A stretch of 64,000 nt of DNA from Shewanella avicenniae (GCF_017354945.1 NZ_CP071503.1:2232001-2296000); one strand, 5' to 3'; counted from the stretch's first letter, positions 1 through 9,094 are shown. Notes: a model not told the origin generated them from the letters alone. A program made the numbers and translations.

Positions 1-1096
1 CAGTATCAATCCGCTGCTGCTCCCCACTGATGATGTTATCGAGCGCGGAATTGATCGGATCTAATTTGGCACTAATGCCCCACAACACATGACTCAAGGC
101 ATTAGTCGTGCCCAGCGGCAAAATCCCCAATGGCATTTGCGAGCCCACCAGCACTGAAGCCACTTCGGTCACCGTGCCATCACCACCACCAGCAACAATT
201 ACGTCAGCACCCTGTTGTAGTGCCTGCTGAGCTAATTTACGGGCAGAAATCTCAGCTGACGTTTCTAACACGCTCACGTCGTAAAATTCAGCTAACCGCT
301 GCTCAATGGTGTCGCGATTTGCTGGCCACTTACCCGCGCCACTGACCGGATTCACAATTAACCATAAGCGCTGTTTGGCTTTAAAATCATCGGAACGCCA
401 AAGGGTTTTTAGCATTCTCAGTTGTCGGCGGTTTAAACGGATACTGCTGCGATGACGTTTAATTTCAGAGATTACCGTGGTAAATGACCGCCTTTGATCT
501 TGGCTTAACAGCCAAGCTGCCAACATTAACACTGAACGACCACGCCCAAGGGCACAGTGCACCAATGTTTTGTGCCCCAATCGTTGTTGCCGTGATAACC
601 ACTGCATCGCACGCCGCAAAGCCAAGCGACTGGGGACATCATGATCCAACACCGGCACGTTGAGATAGTTAATCCCCGCGGCGGCAAGTGCTTCTGCCGC
701 AATGGCATCAAACTCCGCCGTCACATCCAAAATGGCACTGATGCCCTGTTGTTTGAGCACGTCTAAATCGCTCGGTAATAATCGGCTGCCAAGATACAGA
801 TGGTCGGTGATTTTACTGATCGGCGGCACCGTATCGCGCTTACGGGCGATATTGTTATACAGCGTCACGCTGAGCAGAAACGGCATCAGCAACCAACGCA
901 TCCAGCGGTTGATGCGACCATCGCCACGTTTACGGAAAATTGCCGGACGGTGCAGCAGATAAGCGCCCGCCACTAGAGCAAACGCCAAACTGAACCACAG
1001 CAATAGTGGCCACAGCCAAAGCAATAAATCAGGTAAATAAATACCTAAAAGCAATGCCAAGGCTGCGATTGCAAAATACCAAATCGTTAACGGCAT
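1..1096 (-). CDS. Membrane dual-specificity phosphatase / diacylglycerol kinase-like fusion (partial)
   Basis: The frame is open from an ATG at 1096 to the left edge (365 residues visible), so the 3' end is missing. AAGGA precedes the ATG. Two or three hydrophobic segments fill residues 1-50 and about 65-80. A phosphatase domain follows with the signature HCALGRGRS (HCx5R). A lipid-kinase catalytic domain then begins at WLIVNPVSGAGK and contains the nucleotide-binding motif GGGDGT. Such proteins are expected at the inner membrane, combining a DSP/PTP-like domain with a DAGK/YegS-like domain that phosphorylates a lipid. The substrate of either domain cannot be told from sequence. The domain calls are firm; the physiological role is unknown. 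Confidence 0.85.
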   Translation of the reverse strand, partial: MPLTIWYFAIAALALLLGIYLPDLLLWLWPLLLWFSLAFALVAGAYLLHRPAIFRKRGDGRINRWMRWLLMPFLLSVTLYNNIARKRDTVPPISKITDHLYLGSRLLPSDLDVLKQQGISAILDVTAEFDAIAAEALAAAGINYLNVPVLDHDVPSRLALRRAMQWLSRQQRLGHKTLVHCALGRGRSVLMLAAWLLSQDQRRSFTTVISEIKRHRSSIRLNRRQLRMLKTLWRSDDFKAKQRLWLIVNPVSGAGKWPANRDTIEQRLAEFYDVSVLETSAEISARKLAQQALQQGADVIVAGGGDGTVTEVASVLVGSQMPLGILPLGTTNALSHVLWGISAKLDPINSALDNIISGEQQRIDT

Positions 1097-1452
1097 AACA
1101 GGGCATCCTTTTTATGGGTGAACTTGGGAATAAAATCAGCAGGAGTAACACCAGCGAGCGTGTGTCGAATACTTATGCTACCGTCTCGTGGCTTAAGAAC
1201 AGCCGAAAAAAAACTAAATGTTGCTTTGATGTGAGGCGCGAGAATGCCGTTGATATGTTGAACTTTGAGCAGAATCCATCTGAGCATAAAACCTCCTTGA
1301 GCGAGTGTTATCACCTCATGAACGACGTGAAACCGCTATTGGAATGCTTGAGTAAAATCTTAATGATTGTGTTTTTGTCTCTCTCTAAAATTTAGCTAAT
1401 GCGGTTAAGGGCTTCGCCACAAGCAAAGCCCTTCTTTGACCACATACGAAAA
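1097..1452. other. Intergenic region without a convincing gene
   Basis: Short open frames exist on both strands, but none has a convincing ribosome site, recognisable motif or sensible composition. The region contains the upstream sequence of the minus-strand fusion gene and a hairpin at its right end. I see no RNA gene. Confidence 0.5.
1407..1433 (-). terminator. Possible terminator hairpin after the M23 peptidase gene
   Basis: AAGGGCTT pairs with AAGCCCTT around an 11-nt loop, 20 bases beyond the stop of the minus-strand M23 gene. There is no clean T-tract on the minus strand, so this is weak. Confidence 0.35.
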
Positions 1453-2340
1453 TTATTTGCCGTTCGATTGCGCGTTAGCATTACTTTTCTGTACGGCTAA
1501 TACCGACTCCATACTTGGCACGATAGATTGCGGATTTAGCCGCATCTGATACCAATTTAAGCGCCAATCCAAATGCGGCCCGGTGGCTCGGCCTGTCGCG
1601 CCAACTTCAGCAACTTTCTGCCCCTGCTTTACCTGTCTGCCCGGTTTGACATACAGCTTACTCAAATGCAGAAAAGAGGAACTGACGCCAAAGCCATGAT
1701 CGATAACCATGGTGCCACCCGAATAAAACATATCTGGCACGGCTAAGGTCACCACACCATCAGCTGGAGCAACCACCACAGTACCGGTAGGTCTGGCGAT
1801 ATCCACCCCAAAATGTGGATTACCCGCCACGCCATTATAAATACGCTGGCTGCCATAAACGCCGGAGATCCTGCCAGTTACTGGCCAAATAAACTGACTC
1901 ATAAAAGCCTTGAGGTCGCTAGAGGTGTCGCGCGCTTCACGCACCATCTGTGAATCAAGTTTGGCGCGCGCCACATCCGCAGGATCTGGCTGCATGATTT
2001 CTTTGCTGATGCCTTCAATGCGCGAGATGCGGTAATCCTGTTTGGCCACAGTTAATGCGCGTTGCTCTTGGCTACCATCGGGATAACTGATGCTCAATTG
2101 ATGTGACTCAGCCGAGTCCCGATCAAAACCAAACACAAAGTTACCGTCCGCCGTGATTTTCAGCGCTTCACCATCCAAACTCACTCGACTACCCGCTAAG
2201 GTTTTACCGCGGATCAAGGCGCCTTGTTCTATCACGCCGCTCAAGGTGGTACGTTCAACGGCATAACTTTGGTTCAGACAGATTGAACACAACAGTAAAT
2301 TTATCATCGCCAACAGGCGGAAATGGCTGCAAAAACGCAA
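1453..2340 (-). CDS. M23 family (LytM-type) metallopeptidase, exported
   Basis: The predicted protein is 295 aa with an N-terminal signal sequence (hydrophobic LLAMINLLLCSICL, likely cleavage after SYA). The C-terminal third is an M23 domain of the kind that cuts peptide cross-links of peptidoglycan or regulates amidases in the periplasm. HFGVD supplies the first His and Asp zinc ligands and FLHLSK the catalytic His. The usual HxH ligand pair reads GPHLDWR, so its second His is Asp; I recall this variant in other proteobacterial M23 proteins. The frame can be extended upstream to 2355, but AAAGGAG then lies inside it. I therefore chose the TTG at 2340, 5 nt after that ribosome site. Confidence 0.85.
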   Translation of the reverse strand: MRFCSHFRLLAMINLLLCSICLNQSYAVERTTLSGVIEQGALIRGKTLAGSRVSLDGEALKITADGNFVFGFDRDSAESHQLSISYPDGSQEQRALTVAKQDYRISRIEGISKEIMQPDPADVARAKLDSQMVREARDTSSDLKAFMSQFIWPVTGRISGVYGSQRIYNGVAGNPHFGVDIARPTGTVVVAPADGVVTLAVPDMFYSGGTMVIDHGFGVSSSFLHLSKLYVKPGRQVKQGQKVAEVGATGRATGPHLDWRLNWYQMRLNPQSIVPSMESVLAVQKSNANAQSNGK

Positions 2341-2377
2341 AACAACTCCTTTCAATGATGTTCAATCAACTACAGCA

Positions 2378-3262
2378 TTAGCCGCGTTCAACATAGCCCG
2401 ATGCAATCGAGCCTTTGCCAATCCCCTCGTAGGCGATCACCCGAAACTGCTTGCCCGGCACCTTGTTCGCTAGAGTTTTGGCCATAAAGTCCGCTAACAG
2501 TTCAATAGTGGTGTCATGGGGAATGATGTCGCAACAGGCTTTGGGCATAGCCAACTGAAAATCGCCTTGTGGCGCTTCGTAATGAAACCCATAGTGAGAA
2601 TCAGCCGTCGCTTTGGTTTGTGGCGACAACTGCAAACTGTCAAGCGCAACCACATCATCTTCACTGCCTAAGTAGATATCACGCCAGCGCTCTGCCCAGT
2701 AGCGATCCCATTCTGGCGCCGAGACGCCGTCTTCAAAAACTTGCACCGGACTACGATGACCGTGAGCAATTCGTTGGCAATTGCCATCGTGTTTTTTCAA
2801 CCCGTGACTGTAATGGTAATACGGTGAATCAAGCAGCTCGTTACGTAACGCTAGGCTGATACCGTCAACGTTTTCAGGTAATGCATCGCGCAATGCTTTA
2901 AACAGAAAGTCATTCACGGTTTCGAAATCGATGATTTCGGCGGAGACTAAGGCAAAGGCTTGGGTTGGACAGGCGAGATGAATCGAACCACGTTGACTAT
3001 CAAAATCCATCCATACCCGTTCGCCTTGCTGTTGCCAGCGAATTTTACTGCAGGCAGTCGGCACTAACAGGCGATGATCAGCCACATCATCAATCACTTG
3101 CTTGATGACTTTTTTGACCTTGCCAAAATCTAACACCATATTTTGTTGGTCTAAACCGCCTTCAAGCAGCACATCAACTATCCAACTTTCTCCGACCATG
3201 CCCCGAATCGGACACAGATAAGAGAAATCGATAACCGTAAGATCTTTAACGAAAAGTTGCAT
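2378..3262 (-). CDS. 6-pyruvoyl-tetrahydropterin synthase / QueD-like protein, double length
   Basis: The protein is 294 aa, more than twice the length of single-domain QueD. The N-terminal half resembles a T-fold of the PTPS family (MVLDFGKVKK) but lacks the metal-binding histidines. The C-terminal half carries them: SHG at about residue 154, then CQRIAHGH, equivalent to the Cys plus HGH of QueD, and a late Glu in IAYEGIG. The architecture suggests a tandem T-fold in which only the second domain is catalytic. Family members act on dihydroneopterin triphosphate in pterin or queuosine synthesis; the exact substrate here is unknown. GGAG lies 5 nt before the ATG. It is separated from the downstream M23 gene by only 37 bp, so co-transcription is plausible. 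Confidence 0.75.
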   Translation of the reverse strand: MQLFVKDLTVIDFSYLCPIRGMVGESWIVDVLLEGGLDQQNMVLDFGKVKKVIKQVIDDVADHRLLVPTACSKIRWQQQGERVWMDFDSQRGSIHLACPTQAFALVSAEIIDFETVNDFLFKALRDALPENVDGISLALRNELLDSPYYHYSHGLKKHDGNCQRIAHGHRSPVQVFEDGVSAPEWDRYWAERWRDIYLGSEDDVVALDSLQLSPQTKATADSHYGFHYEAPQGDFQLAMPKACCDIIPHDTTIELLADFMAKTLANKVPGKQFRVIAYEGIGKGSIASGYVERG

Positions 3263-3454
3263 TAAAACTCCAGAGTAGAGAAACAGTCCACCCGTTGAAA
3301 AAAGGCCGCTAACGATACGTCAGCGTTGATAAAACTGGCCGCAGCAATTGACAGTTTCAGCAGAAACAAATTTTTTCTGTGACAGCAATTCCACTTATAT
3401 TCCGTTATTATACCTATGTCACTGCAAAACTTAACAACCTCAACAGGTACCCTA

Positions 3455-4804
3455 ATGAAAACCCTTATCACAAATGCCAAATTGGTGAATGAAGGCACCA
3501 TCAGCAGCCAAGATTTGCTGATTGAAAACGGACGTATCGCCCAAATCGCAACCAGCATTACTGCTCCAGCCGACGCCAAAGTGGTCGACGCCAACGGCAA
3601 GTATTTGATCCCAGGCATGATTGATGATCAGGTGCATTTTCGTGAACCTGGTTTCCCCAACAAAGGCACCATCGCCAGTGAATCTCGCGCCGCGGTTGCC
3701 GGTGGTATCACCAGCTTTATGGAGATGCCCAACGTCAATCCGCAAACCACCAATTTGCAAGCGTTAGAAGATAAGTACGCCCGCGCCCAACAAAGCTCGC
3801 TGGCTAACTTTGCTTTCTACTTAGGCGCGACCAATGACAACTTGGAAGAGATCAAACGCCTTGATCCTAACCAAGCTTGTGGCGTGAAAATCTTCATGGG
3901 TGCCTCAACCGGCAACATGTTGGTCGATAACCCAGAAACCCTGAACGCCATCTTCGCTAACTCTCCGGTAGTGATTGCTACTCACTGCGAAGACACGCCA
4001 ACCATCGCGATCAACGAAGCCAAGATGCGTGAAAAGTACGGCGACCATGTGCCAATGTCTCTGCACGGTGAAATCCGCTCCCGTGAAGCCTGCTTGAAAT
4101 CTTCCAAAATGGCCGCAGAGTTGGCCATCAAGCACAAATCACGGCTGCACATTTTGCACCTCACCACCGCAGATGAACTCTATCTGTTCCAAGCCGGTAA
4201 AAAACTGGCGGACTTAAAAGGCGCTAACATCACTGCCGAAGCCTGTGTGCATCATCTGTTCTTCAACGACAGCGATTACCAAAGCTTGGGCAGCTTGATC
4301 AAGTGCAATCCAGCGGTCAAAACCCTGCAAGATCAGTTAGCGCTACAGCAAGCGGTCAATGATGACATCATCGATATCATTGCCACCGACCATGCGCCAC
4401 ATACGTGGGATGAGAAGCAAGCTGACAGCTACTTTAAAGCGCCGTCCGGTTTGCCACTGGTACAACATGCGCTGTTAAGCCTGTTGGATCTGCATAAAAA
4501 GGGCGTGTTCTCACTGGAGAAGATCGTACAAAAAACCAGTCACGCAGTGGCTGAACGTTTTGAGCTGAAAAATCGTGGTTATCTGCGTGAAGGCTATATC
4601 GCTGATCTGACCTTGCTGGATCTTGATACGCCATTTACCGTCACCAAAGAAAACATCCGCTATCACTGTGGTTGGTCACCTTTTACTGGGCATCAATTCG
4701 CGGCATCAATTGCGGGTACTTTTGTCAACGGTAAGCATGTGTTTGACGGCTGTAAGTTTATCGATAACAGCTTGGGTGAACGGCTGCAATTTGCTCGCAA
4801 ATAA
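3455..4804 (+). CDS. Dihydroorotase, class I type
   Basis: This 449-aa amidohydrolase cyclises N-carbamoyl-aspartate to dihydroorotate in pyrimidine synthesis, in the cytosol. Visible motifs in order are VHFREPG, KIFMG (the lysine normally carbamylated to bridge two metals), ATHCED, HILHLTT and the catalytic IATDHAPH. The first metal motif, usually HxH, reads DQVH, so the first His is Gln; I recall this in a subgroup related to Bacteroidetes enzymes. An in-frame ATG 39 nt upstream (3416) exists, but MKTLITNAKL matches the normal family N-terminus. A strong bidirectional terminator follows. A hydantoinase or allantoinase-like role is less likely given the FREPG and HILHLTT motifs. Confidence 0.85.
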   Translation: MKTLITNAKLVNEGTISSQDLLIENGRIAQIATSITAPADAKVVDANGKYLIPGMIDDQVHFREPGFPNKGTIASESRAAVAGGITSFMEMPNVNPQTTNLQALEDKYARAQQSSLANFAFYLGATNDNLEEIKRLDPNQACGVKIFMGASTGNMLVDNPETLNAIFANSPVVIATHCEDTPTIAINEAKMREKYGDHVPMSLHGEIRSREACLKSSKMAAELAIKHKSRLHILHLTTADELYLFQAGKKLADLKGANITAEACVHHLFFNDSDYQSLGSLIKCNPAVKTLQDQLALQQAVNDDIIDIIATDHAPHTWDEKQADSYFKAPSGLPLVQHALLSLLDLHKKGVFSLEKIVQKTSHAVAERFELKNRGYLREGYIADLTLLDLDTPFTVTKENIRYHCGWSPFTGHQFAASIAGTFVNGKHVFDGCKFIDNSLGERLQFARK

Positions 4805-4820
4805 CAGCTAACTCGAACAC

Positions 4821-4847
4821 AAAAAAAGCGCCTTGCGGCGCTTTTTT
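4821..4847. terminator. Bidirectional rho-independent terminator
   Basis: AAGCGCC pairs with GGCGCTT around TTGC, with an A-run on the left and a T-run on the right. It lies between the convergent dihydroorotase and yejK genes and can serve both. Confidence 0.9.
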
Positions 4848-4864
4848 ATTTAGCTAACAATGGG

Positions 4865-5893
4865 TTAATCACCTTTTAAACGGCGATCTAACTGATCTTT
4901 TAAATTCGCTGGCACGCCTTTAATCAAAATGGTGTCAGAGACAGGGTCGTAAATCACCCGCTCGCCCAGATGAGTGCCATCAAAACTCAGCGATACCCCA
5001 CCGCCAGTGCCAGAAAACTTTTTCAACTGACGCAGCGTGGCTTTATCGGCAGGGAATTCCTCTTCCAGCTCATAGTCACCCCCCGAGGCAAAATCATAGA
5101 AAGAGTCCATGCCGGATTCCGCTAACTCATCGGCCAGATCTTTCAGCATCACTTCGCTGCCGCTATCCATCTGCTCGGTGCAATACTCAAAGACGCGCTC
5201 GCGACAGGTTTGACGTTCCTCTTTGGTCATATCGCTTTCGGCGACAAAGTCTTCCACCGCTTGCATCAACTGTTTACTTTGCGCTTTAGGATTTACCCCT
5301 TCGACACAGCCCATAAAGTCGAGGAAGAAGTCAGCCACTTTACGGCCAGCACGGCCACGCACAAACGAGATATACTTGCGCGATTCTTCTTCAGATTGCC
5401 ATTCGCTCAAATCGATGCGCGCTGCAAGTTGCAGATTGGCTAAATCCAAGTGGGTGTTTTGGCTCAACTCCATATCATCGAGCACCGTCATCGACGGTTT
5501 GGCATTCAGCAAGGCCACAAACAGGTAATCGCTGGTCAGATAGGTATAGCAAGCCAACAGCAAAAAACCGCCTTGACTGAAATCGTATTTCGACAGCTCT
5601 TGTTGCAACAACTTACCGGCAATGGCGGAGAAATCGACAAACCCTTGTTTGCCTAAGGTGTAACCGCGTAGAGCGTCCATAAACGCTGGGTTGGCTTCAC
5701 CGTCATCACCGCTGATCCCAAAATATCCGAAACCTTTACCGGCTTTCGCTGAGTAAATCTGATGCAATTCAGCCACTATCGCTTCTACCGCAGAGCCGTT
5801 TAACAGCGGCTGTGGCCGCAAACGACATGATAGTTGGCCATCTTTGTCCTGAGAAATTGAGTGAATAATCGCTTGTTCGACGTGAATGCTCAT
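4865..5893 (-). CDS. yejK: Nucleoid-associated protein YejK (NdpA)
   Basis: The 342-aa product matches the NdpA/YejK family over its full length, from the start [13 protein letters not shown] through [11 protein letters not shown] and the central [14 protein letters not shown] stretch. In E. coli this abundant 37-kDa protein associates with the nucleoid; its molecular role is poorly defined. It is divergent from yejL and yejM, the same grouping as in enterobacteria, which supports the assignment. No truncation is visible. Confidence 0.93.
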   Translation of the reverse strand: MSIHVEQAIIHSISQDKDGQLSCRLRPQPLLNGSAVEAIVAELHQIYSAKAGKGFGYFGISGDDGEANPAFMDALRGYTLGKQGFVDFSAIAGKLLQQELSKYDFSQGGFLLLACYTYLTSDYLFVALLNAKPSMTVLDDMELSQNTHLDLANLQLAARIDLSEWQSEEESRKYISFVRGRAGRKVADFFLDFMGCVEGVNPKAQSKQLMQAVEDFVAESDMTKEERQTCRERVFEYCTEQMDSGSEVMLKDLADELAESGMDSFYDFASGGDYELEEEFPADKATLRQLKKFSGTGGGVSLSFDGTHLGERVIYDPVSDTILIKGVPANLKDQLDRRLKGD

Positions 5894-5967
5894 GGGCGTT
5901 AGTGATAGTCCGTGGTAAATCGAGTATTATATGCCGCTAAGTCGTTTATGAGTGAAAATTTTTCGTT

Positions 5968-6180
5968 ATGGCACTTCAATCTAAATATACCAATGCCCAA
6001 GTTGAAGCACTGATCGCTGAGTTGTTAGCAGTGCTCGATAAACACCAAGCCCCAACAGATTTAAGCCTGATGGTGCTAGGTAATACCGTGTCACACCTGT
6101 TGAATACACGTGTTAATCCAGAAGTAAAAGAGAAGCTCGGCGAGCAATTCTCGAAAGCATTAGCACAATCTTTGCGCTAA
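5968..6180 (+). CDS. yejL: UPF0352 protein YejL
   Basis: This 70-aa small helical protein of the YejL/UPF0352 family starts MALQSKYTNAQVEALIAELL and contains DLSLMVLGN, both typical. Its function is unknown. It sits 74 bp from the divergent yejK start and 66 bp before yejM, as in other gammaproteobacteria. Confidence 0.92.
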   Translation: MALQSKYTNAQVEALIAELLAVLDKHQAPTDLSLMVLGNTVSHLLNTRVNPEVKEKLGEQFSKALAQSLR

Positions 6181-6246
6181 TCGATAGCATTTTTTGTCTT
6201 AAAAACATTAAGATAAACGGGTAAAAGATCGACATGGGAATCCAAG

Positions 6247-8031
6247 GTGGAGCGTAAAAAGCAACTCGTCAGGGATCAGGTATCAAGATTGGTAAACTGG
6301 GGCCACTGGTTTGCCTTCTTCAACGGTTTACTCGCCATGCTGGTGGGTGTGCGCTATCTCGCCACTGTCGGATTTCCCGATAACCTAATTGGTTGGGGCT
6401 ATCTTGCCATCTCCACCTTAGGCCATTTCACCTTTTTGGCCTTTATCGTCTATCTGGTGTTGTTGTTTCCGGTCACGCTGATACTGCCCTACTCCCGTAT
6501 TTTGCGCGGTTACGCCGCAATCGTGGCCACCATAGGTATTTGTGCACTGCTGTATGACACAGTGATCTATGGTGAATACGGCATGCACCTCAGCCCGTTT
6601 GCCTTTGACCTTGCCTTTGCCGATCTCAACAGCCTACTGCAAGGCGCCTCGGTGTTTATCACGCCGTTGGTGGTGTTCGTTATCGAACTGATATTGGCCA
6701 ATGGCCTGTGGAAACGCATCGACCGTATTCAACGCCGCAACGTGGGCAACAAGCTGGTTGCCGCAATTGGGATCTGCTTTGTCAGTAGTCATCTGGTGCA
6801 CATCTGGGCTGATGCGGCCGATGTCACCGCGGTGACGCGCTTCGATGATGCGTACCCCATCTCTTATCCTGCCACCGCCAAAACCTTTATGGAAAACCAT
6901 GGGATTGACGGTAGCAGCAGCGTAGTCGAACCATTTCAAAAGCGGCTCAACTACCCACAAAACCCATTGCAATGTCGCCTGCCACAAAACCGCCATCCAA
7001 ACGTGCTGATTGTAGCAATTGACAGCTTTAGAGCCGATCAAGATGACATGCAAACCATGCCGTTCTTCCATCAATTTGCTGCGCAAAACATGAACTTTAC
7101 CGAGCACTACAGTGGCGGTAACCAGTTCAATAGCGGCATGTTCTCGCTGCTTTACGGCTTACAAGGCAGCTACATGGATTCGGATGACCTTGATTACACC
7201 TCGCCCTTGCTGACCCAAACCTTTAAGCAAGAACACTACGCAATGGCAATGTTTAGCGTGCAGTCCAACCTAGAAACGGCGAAACCCGATGCCATCTTCA
7301 AAGATTTTGAGATGCATATTGCCGATGAATCGTTGGGCAGCGCTATGGCCGACATTCGCAACATCGACAGTTTTAACCAGTGGCGCCGTCAACAATCGGG
7401 TCAATGGTTCGCACTGCTGAACCTGCGAGCACCAGAAGATTACGACACCCCAGTCGGCTTTTTAGGGGTGCAAACGGTTAAGTCAGATAAGACGCTGAAA
7501 CCCGCGCAAAAAGTGCTGTTCAATCAATATCGTCAGTCACTCAACTTTATCGATCAACAGTTAAAGCAACTGATTGAAGCACTGCCTAAAGATACCGTAA
7601 TTGTAGTCGCCGGCGTGAACGGCAAAGTGTTTACCAGCAGCTCAGATGAAGCGCGCCACGACTTGTCGCCGACCAACGTCAAAGTGCCGTTAGTGATCCA
7701 TTGGCCAGATACGCCAAGCGCCGAAGTGAATTACCGCAGCAGCCATTACGGCATAGTGCCCACATTAATGACGCAAGTGCTTGGCTGCACCAACGCCCCC
7801 ACCGACTACAGCGCAGGCCGTCATCTGTTGCAACCTGACGACAGCACTTGGTTGTATGTGGGCGATAACAGAGTATTTGCGATTTATCAGCAGCATGAAA
7901 TCACAGTGATCGATCGCCATGGCAAATACCGTATTTACAACGCAGACTACAGCAAACGTTTACGCAAGAAAATGAGTGCCCCTGAGCTGCTCGATGTAAT
8001 GCGTGAAGGTCGCCGGTTATACAACCATTAA
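6247..8031 (+). CDS. yejM: Inner-membrane sulfatase-like protein YejM (PbgA/LapC)
   Basis: The 594-aa protein has about five N-terminal membrane segments (residues 1-190) and a periplasmic alkaline-phosphatase/sulfatase-fold domain beginning at NVLIVAIDSFRAD. In E. coli, YejM senses lipopolysaccharide in the periplasm and restrains LapB/FtsH degradation of LpxC, so LPS and phospholipid synthesis stay balanced. The domain keeps the fold motifs, but the E. coli protein is not thought to act as a sulfatase. Translation appears to start at GTG 6247 (MERKKQ); the nearby ATG at 6234 is out of frame. The ribosome site is weak. Confidence 0.92.
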   Translation: MERKKQLVRDQVSRLVNWGHWFAFFNGLLAMLVGVRYLATVGFPDNLIGWGYLAISTLGHFTFLAFIVYLVLLFPVTLILPYSRILRGYAAIVATIGICALLYDTVIYGEYGMHLSPFAFDLAFADLNSLLQGASVFITPLVVFVIELILANGLWKRIDRIQRRNVGNKLVAAIGICFVSSHLVHIWADAADVTAVTRFDDAYPISYPATAKTFMENHGIDGSSSVVEPFQKRLNYPQNPLQCRLPQNRHPNVLIVAIDSFRADQDDMQTMPFFHQFAAQNMNFTEHYSGGNQFNSGMFSLLYGLQGSYMDSDDLDYTSPLLTQTFKQEHYAMAMFSVQSNLETAKPDAIFKDFEMHIADESLGSAMADIRNIDSFNQWRRQQSGQWFALLNLRAPEDYDTPVGFLGVQTVKSDKTLKPAQKVLFNQYRQSLNFIDQQLKQLIEALPKDTVIVVAGVNGKVFTSSSDEARHDLSPTNVKVPLVIHWPDTPSAEVNYRSSHYGIVPTLMTQVLGCTNAPTDYSAGRHLLQPDDSTWLYVGDNRVFAIYQQHEITVIDRHGKYRIYNADYSKRLRKKMSAPELLDVMREGRRLYNH

Positions 8032-8122
8032 TGGCGAAAAAACAGCGCCGCACATTATCTAAGCAGTTAACATTCAATGAGAAAATTGCTGCTTGCGTGA
8101 ATGATCTGCGCTTGCTAAAGTC

Positions 8123-8150
8123 TTGCCTCAGAAATTGCGCTTGTGATGAT
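8123..8150 (+). promoter_or_regulatory. Candidate sigma70 promoter of tRNA-Pro
   Basis: TTGCCT (8123-8128) and GATGAT (8145-8150) are 16 nt apart. This would start transcription about 7 nt before the mature tRNA 5' end. The match is modest. Confidence 0.3.
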
Positions 8151-8163
8151 TCATCACGCATCT

Positions 8164-8240
8164 CGGTGTGTAGCGCAGCCCGGTAGCGCACTGTCATGGG
8201 GTGTCAGGGGTCGGAGGTTCGAATCCTCTCACACCGACCA
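8164..8240 (+). tRNA. tRNA-Pro (anticodon GGG)
   Basis: The 77-nt gene folds as a tRNA. The acceptor CGGTGTG (8164-8170) pairs with CACACCG, and the T-loop reads GGTTCGAATCC. The anticodon loop ATGGGGT places GGG at 8198-8200. The 3' CCA is encoded. Sequence and a U-U mismatch in the anticodon stem resemble E. coli proL. Confidence 0.95.
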
Positions 8241-8253
8241 AATTCATAAATAG

Positions 8254-8289
8254 AAAAGCCTGTAGGATTAACGTCTTACAGGCTTTTTT
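8254..8289 (+). terminator. Terminator downstream of tRNA-Pro
   Basis: AAGCCTGTA and TTACAGGCTT form a stem followed by TTTTTT, starting about 15 nt after the tRNA CCA. Confidence 0.85.
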
Positions 8290-8422
8290 GTTTACAATAT
8301 CAATGTGTAAAATGCAGTTATGATGGCAAACTGAGGTTTCACATATAACGGATAACGTTATCAATAATATGACCACTTGAGCCAAGAGATTTGGCGATGT
8401 GCATTTAAAATAATTTAGAGGT

Positions 8423-9094
8423 CTAATTATTCAATTCCGTTCTAATTCTGCTCATTATCTCTTCAAGATTAACTTTTAATTGTGATGCTTCTCGAGCAGC
8501 TAATTTTTTGCCCCCTGTAATTCGGTCAAAAAAATCAGCGGCTTCCTCCTTAAGATCTGCACCTTCTAATTTGCTAAAAATCATCCTGATTACAAATCCT
8601 ATTGGAGCAAAAAGTAGTATCAATATACAAAAAACTATATTTTGAATCATAGCTTCTCGCCTTTCTTGCTCATGAGTTTTTCCTAAAATACTTAAACGCT
8701 TGTCTTTAATCTTATATAGTGTCTCTTGTTTTTGCTGCTCGGAATATTCAGAATCTAAAGTTAAAACATCCTCAATATAGAGCTCTGACTGTCCATTTTT
8801 GCAAAGCGGAAAGTCTTTAGATGCGCTGAAGCGCCCAAAAGCTTTTTTACTATCAAGGCAACTATGCAAACTTTGTTCAATGTTAAAGGCGTCCGATAGA
8901 TTCAAAAACAACAATACTTTGTCAATATACTTCCAATCTTCAGAACCACCGTAACTCATTCGCGCTTCCACAGATTCGAGCGTAGTGAATCCAATTTTGT
9001 AAAAAATTCCGCAATCAGTCTTTAACCTTACATAGTAAAGTTTTCCATTTGCGCCTGAACGACAAAACTCACTGTCATAACATGTTCTAGGCAT
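8423..9094 (-). CDS. GIY-YIG / T5orf172-like domain protein with a membrane segment
   Basis: The predicted 223-aa protein begins with a stretch resembling the GIY-YIG superfamily in its T5orf172 form: LYYVRLK for the first motif, FYKIGFT for the second, and a later EARM arginine. A polar linker follows, then one strong hydrophobic segment at about residues 148-172 and an acidic C-terminus. GIY-YIG domains usually cut DNA; a version tethered to a membrane is not a classical homing or repair enzyme. The gene is AT-rich compared with the neighbours and sits beside a tRNA, so it was probably acquired. GGAAAATAAG precedes the ATG. The domain call is by motif only and the function is unknown. Confidence 0.55.
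   Translation of the reverse strand: MPRTCYDSEFCRSGANGKLYYVRLKTDCGIFYKIGFTTLESVEARMSYGGSEDWKYIDKVLLFLNLSDAFNIEQSLHSCLDSKKAFGRFSASKDFPLCKNGQSELYIEDVLTLDSEYSEQQKQETLYKIKDKRLSILGKTHEQERREAMIQNIVFCILILLFAPIGFVIRMIFSKLEGADLKEEAADFFDRITGGKKLAAREASQLKVNLEEIMSRIRTELNN

Noticed and set aside
1114..1395. 93-codon open frame on the plus strand
   Set aside because: No ribosome site, no motif, and composition unlike a protein; it lies over the upstream region of the minus-strand fusion gene.
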